From Turritopsis dohrnii (lineage: Eukaryota; Cnidaria; Hydrozoa; Anthoathecata; Oceaniidae), in NCBI GenBank assembly GCA_027922465.2, contig BQMF02000062.1, positions 992,001 to 1,056,000 of the forward strand: DNA of 64,000 bases. The letters are read 5' to 3'. Within the stretch, counting starts at the first letter, position 1; each line of letters opens with the position of its first letter. The notes below the pieces were generated by a model that searched no databases, was not told where the DNA came from, and was given only the letters and a program-made list of their open reading frames with translations. Of the stretch, positions 20,488 to 32,600 are shown piece after piece. The position numbers and the translations under genes are program-made.

Positions 20488-21290
20488 TTTAAAGGGGAAC
20501 TACACTCAAAAAATCAACATTGATTTTTTTGTATCATTTAGAAGAATTTTAAAAATGATGAAAGTCAGTTTTTGAATTTTCAAAAAATCATTTTTCGATC
20601 CCGAGATATGGTCATTTAAAAATTTTGCTCAAAACTTGATCTCCATGGCAACGTGACATCACAATGTTCAAAAAGAAATTGCTGACATACAAATATGTAA
20701 ATAACTGAAGAAATATTAGTGATACACTGCTAGAATTTGGTATGTGTGGTGGCAAACACCTATAGGTATGGAATTACTAAAAATAATTGTTGCCACAGTT
20801 ATCCTGGGTTTGTTTCCAGGTCTCTTCTGTTTTTTGCTGACAAACCTATAAATGGAGATCTGCTCAGGTAAGGGAAAAGAAATTTTAGAAAATGGAACAG
20901 TTTTCACTGTACGTAAGTGTTGGATGCTGATATATAGCTTTCTCAGCAAAAAATAATAGAGACCTGGAACCGAGCCGTAGTAGGAATAGCAATAAATTTC
21001 TTTGCTATTTTCACAACTGCAGTTATTTACCACTCTACATACAATGTTCTAACAATCTATCATTAAAAACTCTGAGTTATTCACATATTTATGTCAGCAA
21101 TATCTTCTTGAACGTTGTGATGTCACGTTGCCATGGAGATCATGTTTCGGAAAAAACCTTTAAACGGCAATATCTCAGGAACGAAAAACGATTTTTTGAA
21201 AATTCAAAACTGACCTTCAGCATCTTTAAAGCTGTTTCAAATAGTGCACAAAAATGAACTTGTGACTTTTTTAGTTTAGTGCCCCTTTAA
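20488..21290. mobile_element. 803-bp fold-back element with ~215-bp arms
   Basis: tttaaaggggaactacactc at the left end pairs with agtttagtgcccctttaa at the right. Similarity continues for about 215 bp on each side (20488-20706 against 21076-21290) with scattered mismatches, including a shared ctccatggcaacgtgacatc. The roughly 370-bp centre has a 105-codon minus-strand frame without recognisable similarity. Confidence 0.8.
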
Positions 21291-21690
21291 ACCAGCAGTA
21301 GAAAAAACTTTCGAATCTCGCCTCGTTTGAATTTTGCATCATTGTTATCTGACATTCGTGAATTGTTCAAAAATAAATATCTCGTAATGTTCCTACAAAA
21401 AAGGTCGATCTCGCACTATTCAAATTTCAGGAAAATAAGAAGCGAAGGTTTGTTTTATCACGAGAAAAAACTCTTAAAAAGAATCGGACGGTAGTTCATG
21501 AAGTGAAGGTTTTTCTTTAACAGCACGAAAAAAAAACAAGGTGAACACATAAAAGTTACTATTTCATAAACACTAGAATACGTCCATTCCTTCCATCAGG
21601 TGGAATATTATTCAGAAAAATAGGTTGTGGTTTTTCGTCTACTTCAAATAAACTTCTACCGACTACAATTTTATTAGTGGAACACACTAT
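21291..21690. other. spacer
   Basis: No supported gene or repeat. Confidence 0.35.
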
Positions 21691-21814
21691 CCCAGTGCGC
21701 AAAATCGTCAAAAAGCTTTGCGAAGAAGAACATTTCTATTGAAATCATGTGTATAATAATACTATAGAAATACACTCCTTCGCAGAGCTTTTTTAATAAA
21801 TGTGTATTCTGGGG
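21691..21814. mobile_element. CCCAGTGGG-family palindromic MITE, copy F
   Basis: cccagtgcgcaaaatcgtc to ttctgggg, with the family's 'tagaaatacactccttcgca' core; the right end is decayed. Confidence 0.7.
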
Positions 21815-21870
21815 TTGAAAGAGAAAAAAGCTTGAAACATGTGGATAGCGACCAATTTACGACATCACAG

Positions 21871-22439
21871 TACAGTGGAACCTCCAATAGCGGCCACTTT
21901 GGGGGATCCAGCTTAGTGGCCGTTGCATTAGAGGTGACCGATGTATGGAGGTTTTATATGAATATACTTTTTTATCAAAAAGGCTGGTCAGGATGGGAGG
22001 GGCATAAAGAATGATTCATGATCAAAAGAAACACAACATTATTCAGCCTAAGTACTTCAAGTTGTAGTGTGACAAGATTCAAAGCACTTACTAAGTCAAC
22101 ATCACCTAATGTTTCACAAAAGTTGTTCAATACATCTACAATAGATAAGGCTGCTTGACTTGACTTTATTTTTGTAAATAATTATTGTAAGTAAAGTAAC
22201 AATTTTTTTATTTTTCCATTCATTTGCTTGCATAAAGATTTTTTTTGACCGTTAATAGAGGTAAAATTAGACATTGGGACAATAGAAAGTGGCCGTTTGG
22301 CCGTTGATTGGAGGTGACCGATGTATGGAGGTTTTTTTATAAGAGTTTGACAATAAATTTGGCAGGGACTTTCTTTTCTGGCCGCTTATCAGGAGGTGAC
22401 CGATGTATGGAGGTGACCATTAATAGAGGTTCCACTGTA
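21871..22439. mobile_element. pogo/Tigger-like 569-bp MITE
   Basis: TIR tacagtggaacctccaatag at the left and its complement (attaatagaggttccactgta, diverging at a few bases) at the right, ending in TA on both sides. The phrase gtgaccgatgtatggaggt is iterated three times (near 21934, 22313 and 22397). Non-autonomous. Confidence 0.8.
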
Positions 22440-22647
22440 TAAAGAAAGCAGACCGTTGTAGTGAACTCATATCGGGTCTTAGTAAACTCATGTCGGGTCT
22501 TAGAAAGATGTTTAGCATTAAACAATTACAATTTCGGATTCAAGATATCTTTGGATCAACTAACATTTTCCATGTTCGTTCCACAAAACGTTTAACAACA
22601 AAATAAAAAAATTGTTCATGGTAACCGTGCGTTATATAAACAATTGT

Positions 22648-25600
22648 TTACTTTTTCCCTTTAGGACCCAGAGGTTGCCCTTTATCCTTTCCACGTAGTT
22701 TGAGACCTAAACAAAGAAACGAAAAATGAAGAACGAAAGGCGATGTTATACTTATGATTTCAAAAACAACACCCCAAAAGATGAAATCTCCGGATTTTTA
22801 TTCGTTCATGACATCACGATATGATGACCGACAATTATTCCCCACAACGAATTTGTTGTGATAAACTTTACGGAAATATATTTGAAAACACAAGGTATAA
22901 ATCTCACTTGACAACGAAACATAACGAAATCCACACTGCAGACACAATTCATAAGGTTTTTATAAATGTTAGACAGAAGCAAAGCGACCATAGGCTGACA
23001 CTTCTTGTTGAGATTTCGGTAGATAAGAAGTCGTTAAGCATGCTTTTTACATACTTTTTACTTATAGTAACTTTTTACAAAGATTGATGCCAAGAATGCT
23101 TTTTAACGCCCTTTCTACTGGACACCCGCCCTTCAAGATTATTCACAATTGAATATTTACCTATGATCCTTTCGATCTTACTCAATATTTGGTTGTTAGG
23201 AATCGCTCTGCCAGCCTCGTAGTCGTTTATAACTTGCGGCTTTTCGTTTATTTTCTAAAATTGGGAAAAAAATTGGAAAAAGTAAGCACAGCAGGGTTTA
23301 GTAAGTAGGATATATCCTTAGTTAGGTTCCAGAATCAGTGAATATTACAGACCTAATTGTGTATACTTGATAACAAAAAGTTCTTTTCACGGTTACGAAA
23401 CACTCACTTGCTTCACAAGGCTTACAAGCATTCACATATTGAAGTATTCTAAGCAACCTGACCATAGGATGTTTCAAAAAAGCAAGAAGTCAAAATAATA
23501 GAACGTTACTGTTGCTAAATCCTTTTGAGTGAGGTTTTTCTCCAGTCTTCCTTTCTGAATTATCTTTCCAACATCCAACGATACAGTTTCAACTAACATA
23601 TACATAAAAAAATAACAGGGTGGGCGCAGATGTTTAACAGGGTGGGTGCAGATGTTTAACAGGGTGGGTGCAGCACTGACTCGCTCAAAAAGAACCCAAA
23701 AAAACAAAACCACTTTATACTTTTTGTCTCTTCTGTATCTCTACAAACAGCTGCTGTATCACGTTGACTCAGGTGTTGTTTGTTACCACCACCACCATCT
23801 AGAATTCACAATTACAACGTATCATTTAAAAACATGAATGTTTACATATAAACAAAATACATCACTGTCCTTTACCACAAGTGTTCTGCACACTATTTCT
23901 AGTCACTGTATACTCGTTATGTTAGACAATCTTACATTTTTTGCTTGTCTCTACACTTCCACCACCAGATCTCATCGCAGCATTGACTGCCTACAAATTG
24001 AAAGTAAAAAATTAACTCAATCTTTACATTAAAATGACGTAAGTGCAGATTTGTCAACAAATGATTAAGGTTCAGATCAATATTTGACAAAACTATAATT
24101 CACCAATCATACCTAGTTGATGTTTTACGTTAAGATGGAATTGTATTGTGTAAGTGTATTAAATTGTGCTGCAATTAACCTGTTTAGTTATTGGAAAGTT
24201 GCATTTCGTGATTGCAACATTTTGAAAAGGTTGCCTATTACAGTCTGAAAGGGCGTTCAACCTCCCATTGAAATAGAAAAACAGCAATCAATTCTTATAA
24301 TCACCCTCGTCACAAAGGGGTCTAAATTACGCACAATCCATGTGCAAAATAATGTTATTAAGGACCTTTGAAACAGGGTCTGTTTGTAAATTTGTTGAGG
24401 CAGTTTTAGTCTAACAAATTGTTTTGATTAGTCTACTCATTCAGACTGTATAGAGAATTTATGGTGGTCCTGTCAGCGCAGGAGACAAAGAGTGACATTG
24501 TAATAAGACTTTACATTAGTAATTATTATGATGGTAGTCACAGCAAGTGCAAATTTGTTTATAAGCAATCATGGAAGTTCGTAGAAGTTTTAGAGTTATA
24601 TATATAATATCAAAAGAAAAAACAAGTTTTTTGTTACTATTAGTTTTATGCTGTTTATGAAGAAAACAACAATCTTCAGCTTATAACTAAAGAAACGATT
24701 ACACGAGAAATGTTCATTTCCTTCTGACGTCACTTGTCAGGTGATTCTGTAACAGAGAAAGAAAGTTAGTTATGATGGCATTTTGCAAGATGAGCACCTT
24801 TTTATGTGTTCACAAATGTTTAGAAAAATCAACTTCACCATGCCTTGTAGTATTGCTGTGCTGGATTGGTAAAAAATATATGCTATTTGAAGAAGAGAGC
24901 TAGTGGTAAGGGGTTTTATCAAAAAGTTTAGTCAGCTAATTCCAAAGGAATGGAGGTGGACTCAATGACTACAGTCTGCTAAAAATCACAAACTTTAAGG
25001 TCTTAAGGTACGTGGCCCCATCTAACACTATGATCTTTGAGAATCAATTTTTGCCTTCTGTAATCAAATAACTTTATAAAAAACATTTTTGCTGTTAAAG
25101 CTTTCCTCCAGAAAATTAAAGTCATGTAAAAATTCATTCCAGAATTACAATTTTTACGTAACTTTATTTAAATTAAAGATGCAATACCAAATAAACAAGA
25201 TTTTATTTCTGCAGACATAAGGATATGAAGGCTCAGAGTAAATAATTTACTATTTTTGCAACAAAGCCACATTTCAAGAACTTGTTCAAGACAAGTGATC
25301 AACTGGACTCATAGGACCTTTCTTCTGTACAGCTAATATTTTAATCAATCAAAAATCAAGAAAGCTAACTCTATTTCCAGCTTAAAACAAAGAAGTTTCT
25401 CATATCTAGATAAGGCCCTACGACACTACGTTTGTGTGCCCGTGTCTGGAGTACTGCCAAGCTGCATGGTCGCCATATCTCAGGAAAGGCATCAACCAAG
25501 TGAAAAATGCCCAAAGTAGAACAACGAGAGCTGCTGATGGTTTAAAGAACTTAACCTACGAGGAAAGACTTGTAGACTGCATTTGCTTACATGACTACAT

Positions 25601-25931
25601 GGTACTACATAAGCACCATCACAGTTACAGCAAGTTTATGCAATGCGTTTCAACCACATGCTGCAATGTCAAAAAGACACGACTTTCAACAGGAGAGAAA
25701 TATTGTTAAAGAAGGATATAGGGGAGTACAACATAAGTCATTCTATTTCTATCAAAATATAAAATGAATTACCAAAAGAGGTTGTTCATGCTGTATCACT
25801 CAATGCTTTTAAAAACCATCTAGATATAAATAGATACTGGAAAGATCATCCCGTTTGTTATGATCATGAGCGTCAATAATATCAATTGAGCGTTTCTTAG
25901 AGGCGAAGCTTGGCCTGGGAATCTGTATTCA

Positions 25932-25962
<31 letters not shown>

Positions 25963-27928
25963 ATGAATATTAGAAAAATCAGGTAATCATGATTATTTAC
26001 TTCAAATTGATAACCACTTTTTTGATGAAGAATTTCAGCATTGGACAAAAGAAAATATGATCATAGACACACTCTAATTCTCAACCATTGTTGAACCAGC
26101 ATCAGAGCTGGAAACTATGTCAGCATTATTTCCGTAGTTCAAAAACTCTGTATAATAAACTTAAAGTGAAACAAAAAATTGTTTTCTCAAAACATGACAT
26201 AAAAAGATCATCTCTAATTTAAAATTGCCCACAAGTAGTGTAGAAATTTGTCTTAAAAAACGACAATTCTAGAAAATCAACTTTAAAATTTGGACTATTC
26301 TATAGACAAAGTTACATGATTTTGAAGATGATTTTGAAGACAATTATTTGAATCAGAATGAAATTGTAGATGATTAGATGAATAATACTGGGTTAAAAAA
26401 CTGTTTTTCTGTAAATTTTGATCCATTTTCCGAGATGCATGGGAAACCATGTTACCTCTGACGAGATTGTGGTTTTTGACGATTCTCCCCACAATGTGGG
26501 AAGGACTCAATTTTTTCCACTCTGCACCATCACAGAAAACTGTGTCTGGATTTGTGCAACGAAATTAGACAATTTACCAGGCTACAAATACAACAGAATT
26601 TTTAAGACATTCATTTGAAATGAATAATGGATGCAGACACACCCTAATTCTCAACCATTGTTTAACCAGCATCAGAGCTGGAAACTATGTCAGCATTATT
26701 AACTAGAACATGCTTTTGGAGATGGTCTTGTGTGGCTGTTTTTAAAAACTTATTTCAACTAATAGTTTTTGGCTGTGTTTTAAAATGTATATTATTATAT
26801 AGAAGCCCCAGCAGAAAACAAGCAACCTTTTTTAAAAAGATAATGCAAAAGTCAAAAAAACTTGAAAATATTTGTATGCTCGTTGTTGTGGCATAGTTTT
26901 CATAATACAATTCTGTACGACTTTTGATAGCACATAGAAACAAAATTGATGCATAAAGCATTTGTCATTGAAACGTCTTCTTGTTTTTGCTTTTTTGGTT
27001 TTCTTTCACTTAATTGTAACTCTATAGCCACACTGGACTTTCATTATAAGTTGTCAAAAATAATTCTCCTAGGCAGTATTATTTTCTTTCTTCTAAACAC
27101 TCTATCAATAATCAATTCTAAGACGATTTTTTTTGTGTAAGACGAAATAGGACGATTGTATTTTTTCCTTTTAGATGATTATTTTAAAAATAATTTTTAA
27201 ATTCTGGAATGACTTTAGATGATTTTAGACGATTTCTTTTACAGTAGTATATTTTTCCAATTCTTTTCGTCTATAATTGAGAAATGATTAGTAGACAATT
27301 TATTATATAATAAATGATTTTAGATTATATTTTGGAGAAGATCCCTAAGGATGTATAATACAGGCATACACATAAGTAAGTTAACTACTGCTTTGTTAAC
27401 TATACATACTGAAACTTTACTGAAACCAATTTCAGTTTAGTTCAACTCAGGTAAACAAACTTGTCTTTATAACACGTTTGTTTAGAAAGTAACTAATTTT
27501 AGGAAAATAATTGTTGTGAGAAGCATTTTTTTTATAATAGTAAAGTGACATCAGTTTTTTGCAGTTGGGGCATTTCATCCGTAATTGGGTACAATGCTTA
27601 GGGGAAAATCTTAGAGAAAAAATGTGATAAGCAACACAAAAGAAAAAAAAAGAAACCTTTTAGACAACCTATAGCTAGATAGGCTAGCGTCATGACAGTG
27701 AGAGAAACTGCAGAGTATAAAGACAATTGGCATTAATCATACACAACACATAATTTCCACCATAATGTATCTCCGCAGGTACGATTTTAAGTCTTATTCC
27801 CCCCAACCACCAAGCTTCAACTCACTCCCCAAATAGTGTCAAAGTCTTACTTTGTTGGATCTATTTTCTGTTGCTCTTGGTGCTTTCTTTCTAAGATATG
27901 TAACATCATCCCAACCAACTTCAGCCAT
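22648..27928 (-). CDS. EDF1: endothelial differentiation-related factor 1 / multiprotein bridging factor 1
   Basis: Small conserved coactivator (MBF1) that bridges transcription factors to TBP and, in its ribosome role, binds collided ribosomes. Six coding exons on the minus strand (27851-27928, 23936-23990, 23721-23798, 23510-23592, 23161-23254, 22648-22706) give 148 aa with all phases consistent. Recognisable pieces in order are [23 protein letters not shown], a GGGG run before [24 protein letters not shown] at the start of the HTH (cro/C1) domain, then [20 protein letters not shown], and LKLRGKD near the C-terminus. The length equals that of the human protein. Intron 1 is 3.9 kb and holds a LINE fragment and a repeat pair. 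The acceptor lies two bases upstream of the ATG, so an untranslated first exon is expected to the right. A minisatellite lies in the intron between exons 3 and 4. Confidence 0.96.
23614..23673. repeat. 22-bp minisatellite, ~2.7 units
   Basis: aacagggtgggtgcagatgttt repeated from 23614 (first copy has a C variant), inside an EDF1 intron. Confidence 0.8.
25390..25966 (+). mobile_element. 5'-truncated non-LTR retrotransposon (LINE) 3' end
   Basis: The frame at 25434-25709 reads the C-terminal reverse-transcriptase tail seen in Jockey/CR1-type LINEs: [20 protein letters not shown], then NAQSRTTRA and LTYEERL. It is followed by non-coding sequence and an (AATA)n tail at 25932-25964, the usual 3' signature of such insertions. 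Truncated at the 5' side and interrupted by stops. Located in EDF1 intron 1. Confidence 0.75.
26068..26701 (+). repeat. 62-bp direct repeat pair, 565 bp apart
   Basis: atagacacactctaattctc ... gtcagcattatt at about 26068-26131 recurs, with two or three differences, at about 26635-26697. The sequence between is AT-rich with no coding content. It could be a segmental duplication or short LTR-like ends. Confidence 0.65.
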
Positions 27929-29600
27929 AACTAACAAATTATAATGCTTTAAATAAAATAGGAATAAAATATTATAGTTTCGCACACACAGACTTTCGTG
28001 TTTTGCCTTTTTCTGAGAAGTTTCTAGTCTGGAATATTTGCCTCGCTTGCTTTTTTGCTGAATTGCGCCATCATTACACACGGCTCCTCTCCAAAACGCC
28101 AATCCCGCTATTTCTCGCAGTGTGTGTTGCACCATCACACACCATATCATATTAGACAAGTAGCATAGTCAACACTTTTTTCCGTTTTGTAAGCGATAGA
28201 TTTCTTTATTCCTTCATTCAAAGCACAGTTTATGCAGAGACGTAATCATAGAGTGCAATATGTCCCTCCTCACTTCTCGAAAATAAGAAGAAAAATGGTT
28301 TGGGTAAACGTTCGTCTTTCTTCTTCTTCTTCATTGTCCTTATAATACTCAATTCTGTATAATACACCACTACTAAAGCGACAGCTTAGTCTTATGATCT
28401 TACGATTTCATGACGTGAGTCAGCTGCCTCATGGAAACAGTATGAACAAAACAGCTGCTGGTTCATGGTATTTAGCCATAGTTACGTAACGCATCCTCCA
28501 TCAGTACCTATGATATGACACGATAAAATTTTCGATTTTCAATTACAAAATGCGTCCTGAATATTTATCTGGGCATTCAAGGTCTCAATGTTAAGATGTG
28601 AATCTAGAATTGTACTACGTTTAACAAGAGCTCTGTAATTATGTAAAAATTAGATGACAATTAAAGGGTAATGCATTCGCCTCTGAGAACAACCTTGGAG
28701 AAGATCTAACTTAACGCCCACGGATGCACCCAACTTGTGGCTTCTAAAAATTCTAGCCGGTTTCTGTACAGCTGATAAAATAAATGATAGTATAAACAAA
28801 ACAGGATTTTTTTTCTAAATAATTCTATGATAAGGTAAACATAAATAACTGAAGATCGTTCTTTTAAACTACTATTTTCCACCTTTTCTTTCTCACATTT
28901 TCTTTCAAATGAAGGAGAACTTTTTTTTGTTGAATAAGTGGTCATATTTTGAAGGTGTCCAACTATAACAACTTCAAGGGCTTTATGTAACAAGTTGAGA
29001 AACCATAGCATCAAAACCGTCCTATTCACACAAGACTCTATAATCAACCTGTATGTCAGATTGTCAATATAAAACTAAAAATGTAAATATTAAAGAGACT
29101 TAACTACTGAAATAAGAGAACATTTCTTAAAAGATCCATTGAAACTTTTCCAATTGAAACGAACGTGTTACGATTCTTCGCGACACTGTGCATTGGCGTA
29201 GGAAAAGGGCGTAAGACGTGGCGTAAACCACTAAATGGCTATTTCATTATATTATTAAATGTCGATAAAAAATATATAAAATATAATATAAAATTTTATA
29301 TCTATAAAAATATTAAGAGTAATTAAAATCTACTTTGTATAAAAAGGTACTCTGAACTATGTAAAGTTAAAACAATAAACTATTCTATTTTTACAAAAAA
29401 AAAACAAAACCTAGTTTGTTACGAAAACGTGAAATTCCGGTGGCTAAACGATTTGACAGAGGATCAAGGATGGAAGCAAGTTGTCTAACCGCAAATCGGT
29501 TTTATCGCGATGAATACCGTGACAATAACAGTGACCACGAAAAAACGGCGTCTCGCTTTCACACTCCTACGTTGTTGCTAAAATGTAATCACTGATTCTC
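27929..29600. other. EDF1 upstream region / spacer to the galactosyltransferase gene
   Basis: Expected to contain the EDF1 promoter and an untranslated first exon, whose boundaries are not visible. Frames at 27839-28159 (upstream of the ATG) and 28706-29047 show no independent similarity. No repeat family recognised. Confidence 0.4.
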
Positions 29601-32600
29601 TCAAAGCTCACCGTGTGTTACTTTGTTTATAGCAGGTCTGCTATCCTCTTTCGGTTGAATTTCGTCCGCTTGTGTTTTGGGTGACTTTGATCTGATTTTC
29701 TCTAGTTCTTTTTGTTTGCGGAATGCTTCTACACTTTCACCTTCGAAGGAGAGAGTATCTTCAGTATCGCTTACATAACCTTCATCTCCAACATAATGAG
29801 TAGGGTATATCAACAATGGTGCAGCTGATAAACCAATCAAGTTGCGAGGAGAAAATCGCTCTTTTAGCCATGTTCTAAAACCAATAAAAATACAATACGG
29901 TTTTCTCTAACTTACAATAACTTGCCGATTCTTAGTAAATTTGATGAAAAATCACTGCGAAGGAGAAGTTTCAAATTTTTGTTTTAATAAAAACGATCTT
30001 TTTCGCAGGGATTTTTTGATGATTTTTCCCACTGAGTTAGGGTGTTCAGGCAGCACAAAGAACCAATCAGAATGCACTTACTCAGGATGGTCATCAAACA
30101 TGATTGGAATATATTCATCAACAGGTACCATCTTTCGTAAAGGATTCCCTGCAATCAATTTCTTGGCACCGGACAAACGAAGCACATAACCTAATGTCCA
30201 GTAAGAGTACCTGGCCCAAACAATGTTGTCAGAATCCCCTGCGTAATGTTCTTTTTTTCTAGACATGTGCTTCCGACCAAAATATCTAAACAAGAAGAAT
30301 GTAAAAGTGCACTCAAACTGAGCATGTTTTGAAGATGTTTTTAATTTTTTGGCCAAATCTCAAACAGCTCGATGTTACTTTAAATGATACTCACTTAAAA
30401 AAATTCCCAGCTGGACATTTTAGCGCAACGAAAGATTTTTTTAAAATACATGTATCCAAAGATATCAATTCTTGATATCAAAATTAGCATAACTGTCAAC
30501 TTACAATAGATCCCAGTCGACGGTTTTTGATAGCTCCCTAGCTTGTTCCATTACTTCGTTCATTTTCACCATGAAATCGTACTCGAATCGAACGTCATCT
30601 TCTAGCAATAAAACCATATCTAGTCCTCTCTCGACAACCTGTAATCACAAGCAGAACTTAATATTACTGAAATTAGAATCCGATTTAACTGATGAAACAG
30701 TTTCGGGAAAACATTTCTGTGCAGAGTTTTCGCCTGTTGTCCTTGGTATTATTTGGGATTCAGGAAACACGGTATTCATAACCAAAGTAACATAACAAAA
30801 GGATGCAGACCTCTTGCCAGATGCGCCAGTGACTCATAAAACATCCTATTTCACCAAAGGTTAACGGCCTGTAAAAAATAAAGAGAAAATTCTTACACAA
30901 GCCAATCTGTCACTACTGACAAATGGCGGGATTTCGTGTAATAAAACAGACAAACCTCTGCAAATATGGATCTTTAAAATCAGACATTCCAGAAACACCC
31001 ATTTCTTCAACCTTCTTCTGAGTAAAATTTCTAGGAACGAAAGAAAACCATATCATGTAGTAAAACATTCCAGAGAGTTAAACATTTGTTAAAACATCTC
31101 TGCGGAGGAGTGTATTTCTAAAGAAATGTACACACAATTTCAATAAAAGTGCTCTCCGTCGCAGTGACTCTTGACGATTTTGCCAACTGGGAAAGAGCTT
31201 ACTTTCCGTCAACGGCAGGAAAGTGTTTCCATTTTAGACCTAACTCCTTCATTGTTAATTCCATTCTTATGCGACGATCTGATCTTCGTACCAGGTTTAT
31301 CAAATATATCTAAAATCAATCCAAAACTGATGAAAAAGGTCTTATTGGTAACGTGTGTTATACATTGGGTGTGTGATAACATCGAATTCAAATTATTGAA
31401 TAAAGTCGTTGAAATTGAAACTGGATTCAACAAAACATGCAAGATCTCGTCAATCTCTTATCAAATCTACATAGCTTATTGAAGCTTAACTCATCTATTT
31501 TTACACGAATGTTATCAATCACTATCCAATCGCTACGTGATACGTTCCACGGCACACAGACACACACACAAAAAAAGAACCTAAGTACATAAGGCTATAC
31601 AGGCACTATATAACTTGATTATAAACAAAGAAATACCTCGTCGAAACCAGCATAAGTTGGGGTTGGAAATACGAATGGAATATTTTTGCTTCGTGTTAAC
31701 GGAGGATTATATGCTGAAAAAATCATGACACGTAAACTACGCATGATAACTTTGCTCAACTATCCAACAAGGAAGACCTAAGATGTTGAGTTTCGATTGA
31801 CATAATAAAAACTACATTACCCATATAATCGATGGCAGTATCCAAGAACAATCTCTGTCGAAATTCTATTGTTGCTGTTTCATGAATTACTTCTAGCATG
31901 TATCCAAAATGTTCAACATTACAAACATGCATCTCAAGACCTGAACAAATATTAACAGCTTGAAAATTGACTAGACACTCATCTTCATCTCAAATTGCAG
32001 TGCAAAGCATCATAATCGAATTCTGTGTTGGAATATTAATACAATAATTGCATACCAGTAGATTTTACTGAATGGGCAAACACAAGGATGTCATCGATCC
32101 CTTTATTGTAGCCCTTTGGGAGTGGATGGAACTGAATTTTGTCAGTCAAGTTATTACGTAAGTCAATCAGATATGTGGAATGGATCATTGGAACTGCAAA
32201 TGTGCCAACAAGGTCCCATCTTAATATATCAAAGTATTCTGGGACTCTTCTATAATAACCCTGCAAGAAGCAATGTATACCAGAATGAATACATTAGGCT
32301 GCATGGACTTGTTTAATTTCTGATATATACATGAACATTTAAGATTACATTTGAAACTTCCATAAAGACCTAGTGGAAACAAACAGATAAACATTGGGTT
32401 GGGTTTACTGGTTAGAACATTCCAGTGTGAACCTTTGTTTAATTATGTCTACGTACTACCCCTCAATCCACTCTAAAAGCATTGTGTCAGCCATGAGGAA
32501 TTAGCAACTGACTGAACACTAGTTAGTGAGAGCAATGCTTCACGCATTTTCGGCAGTAATACAACTATTAATTTGAGGAGGAAGAGCAGCCACAGAAAGA

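Noticed and set aside
20716..21033. 105-codon minus-strand frame in the fold-back centre
   Set aside because: No similarity recognised and no sign of selection visible from one copy.
25434..25709. Independent 91-aa gene in EDF1 intron 1
   Set aside because: It is the C-terminal fragment of a LINE reverse transcriptase followed by an (AATA)n tail.
28706..29047. 113-codon minus-strand gene upstream of EDF1
   Set aside because: No ATG-led start at the 5' end, no recognisable similarity, AT-rich composition like non-coding flank.
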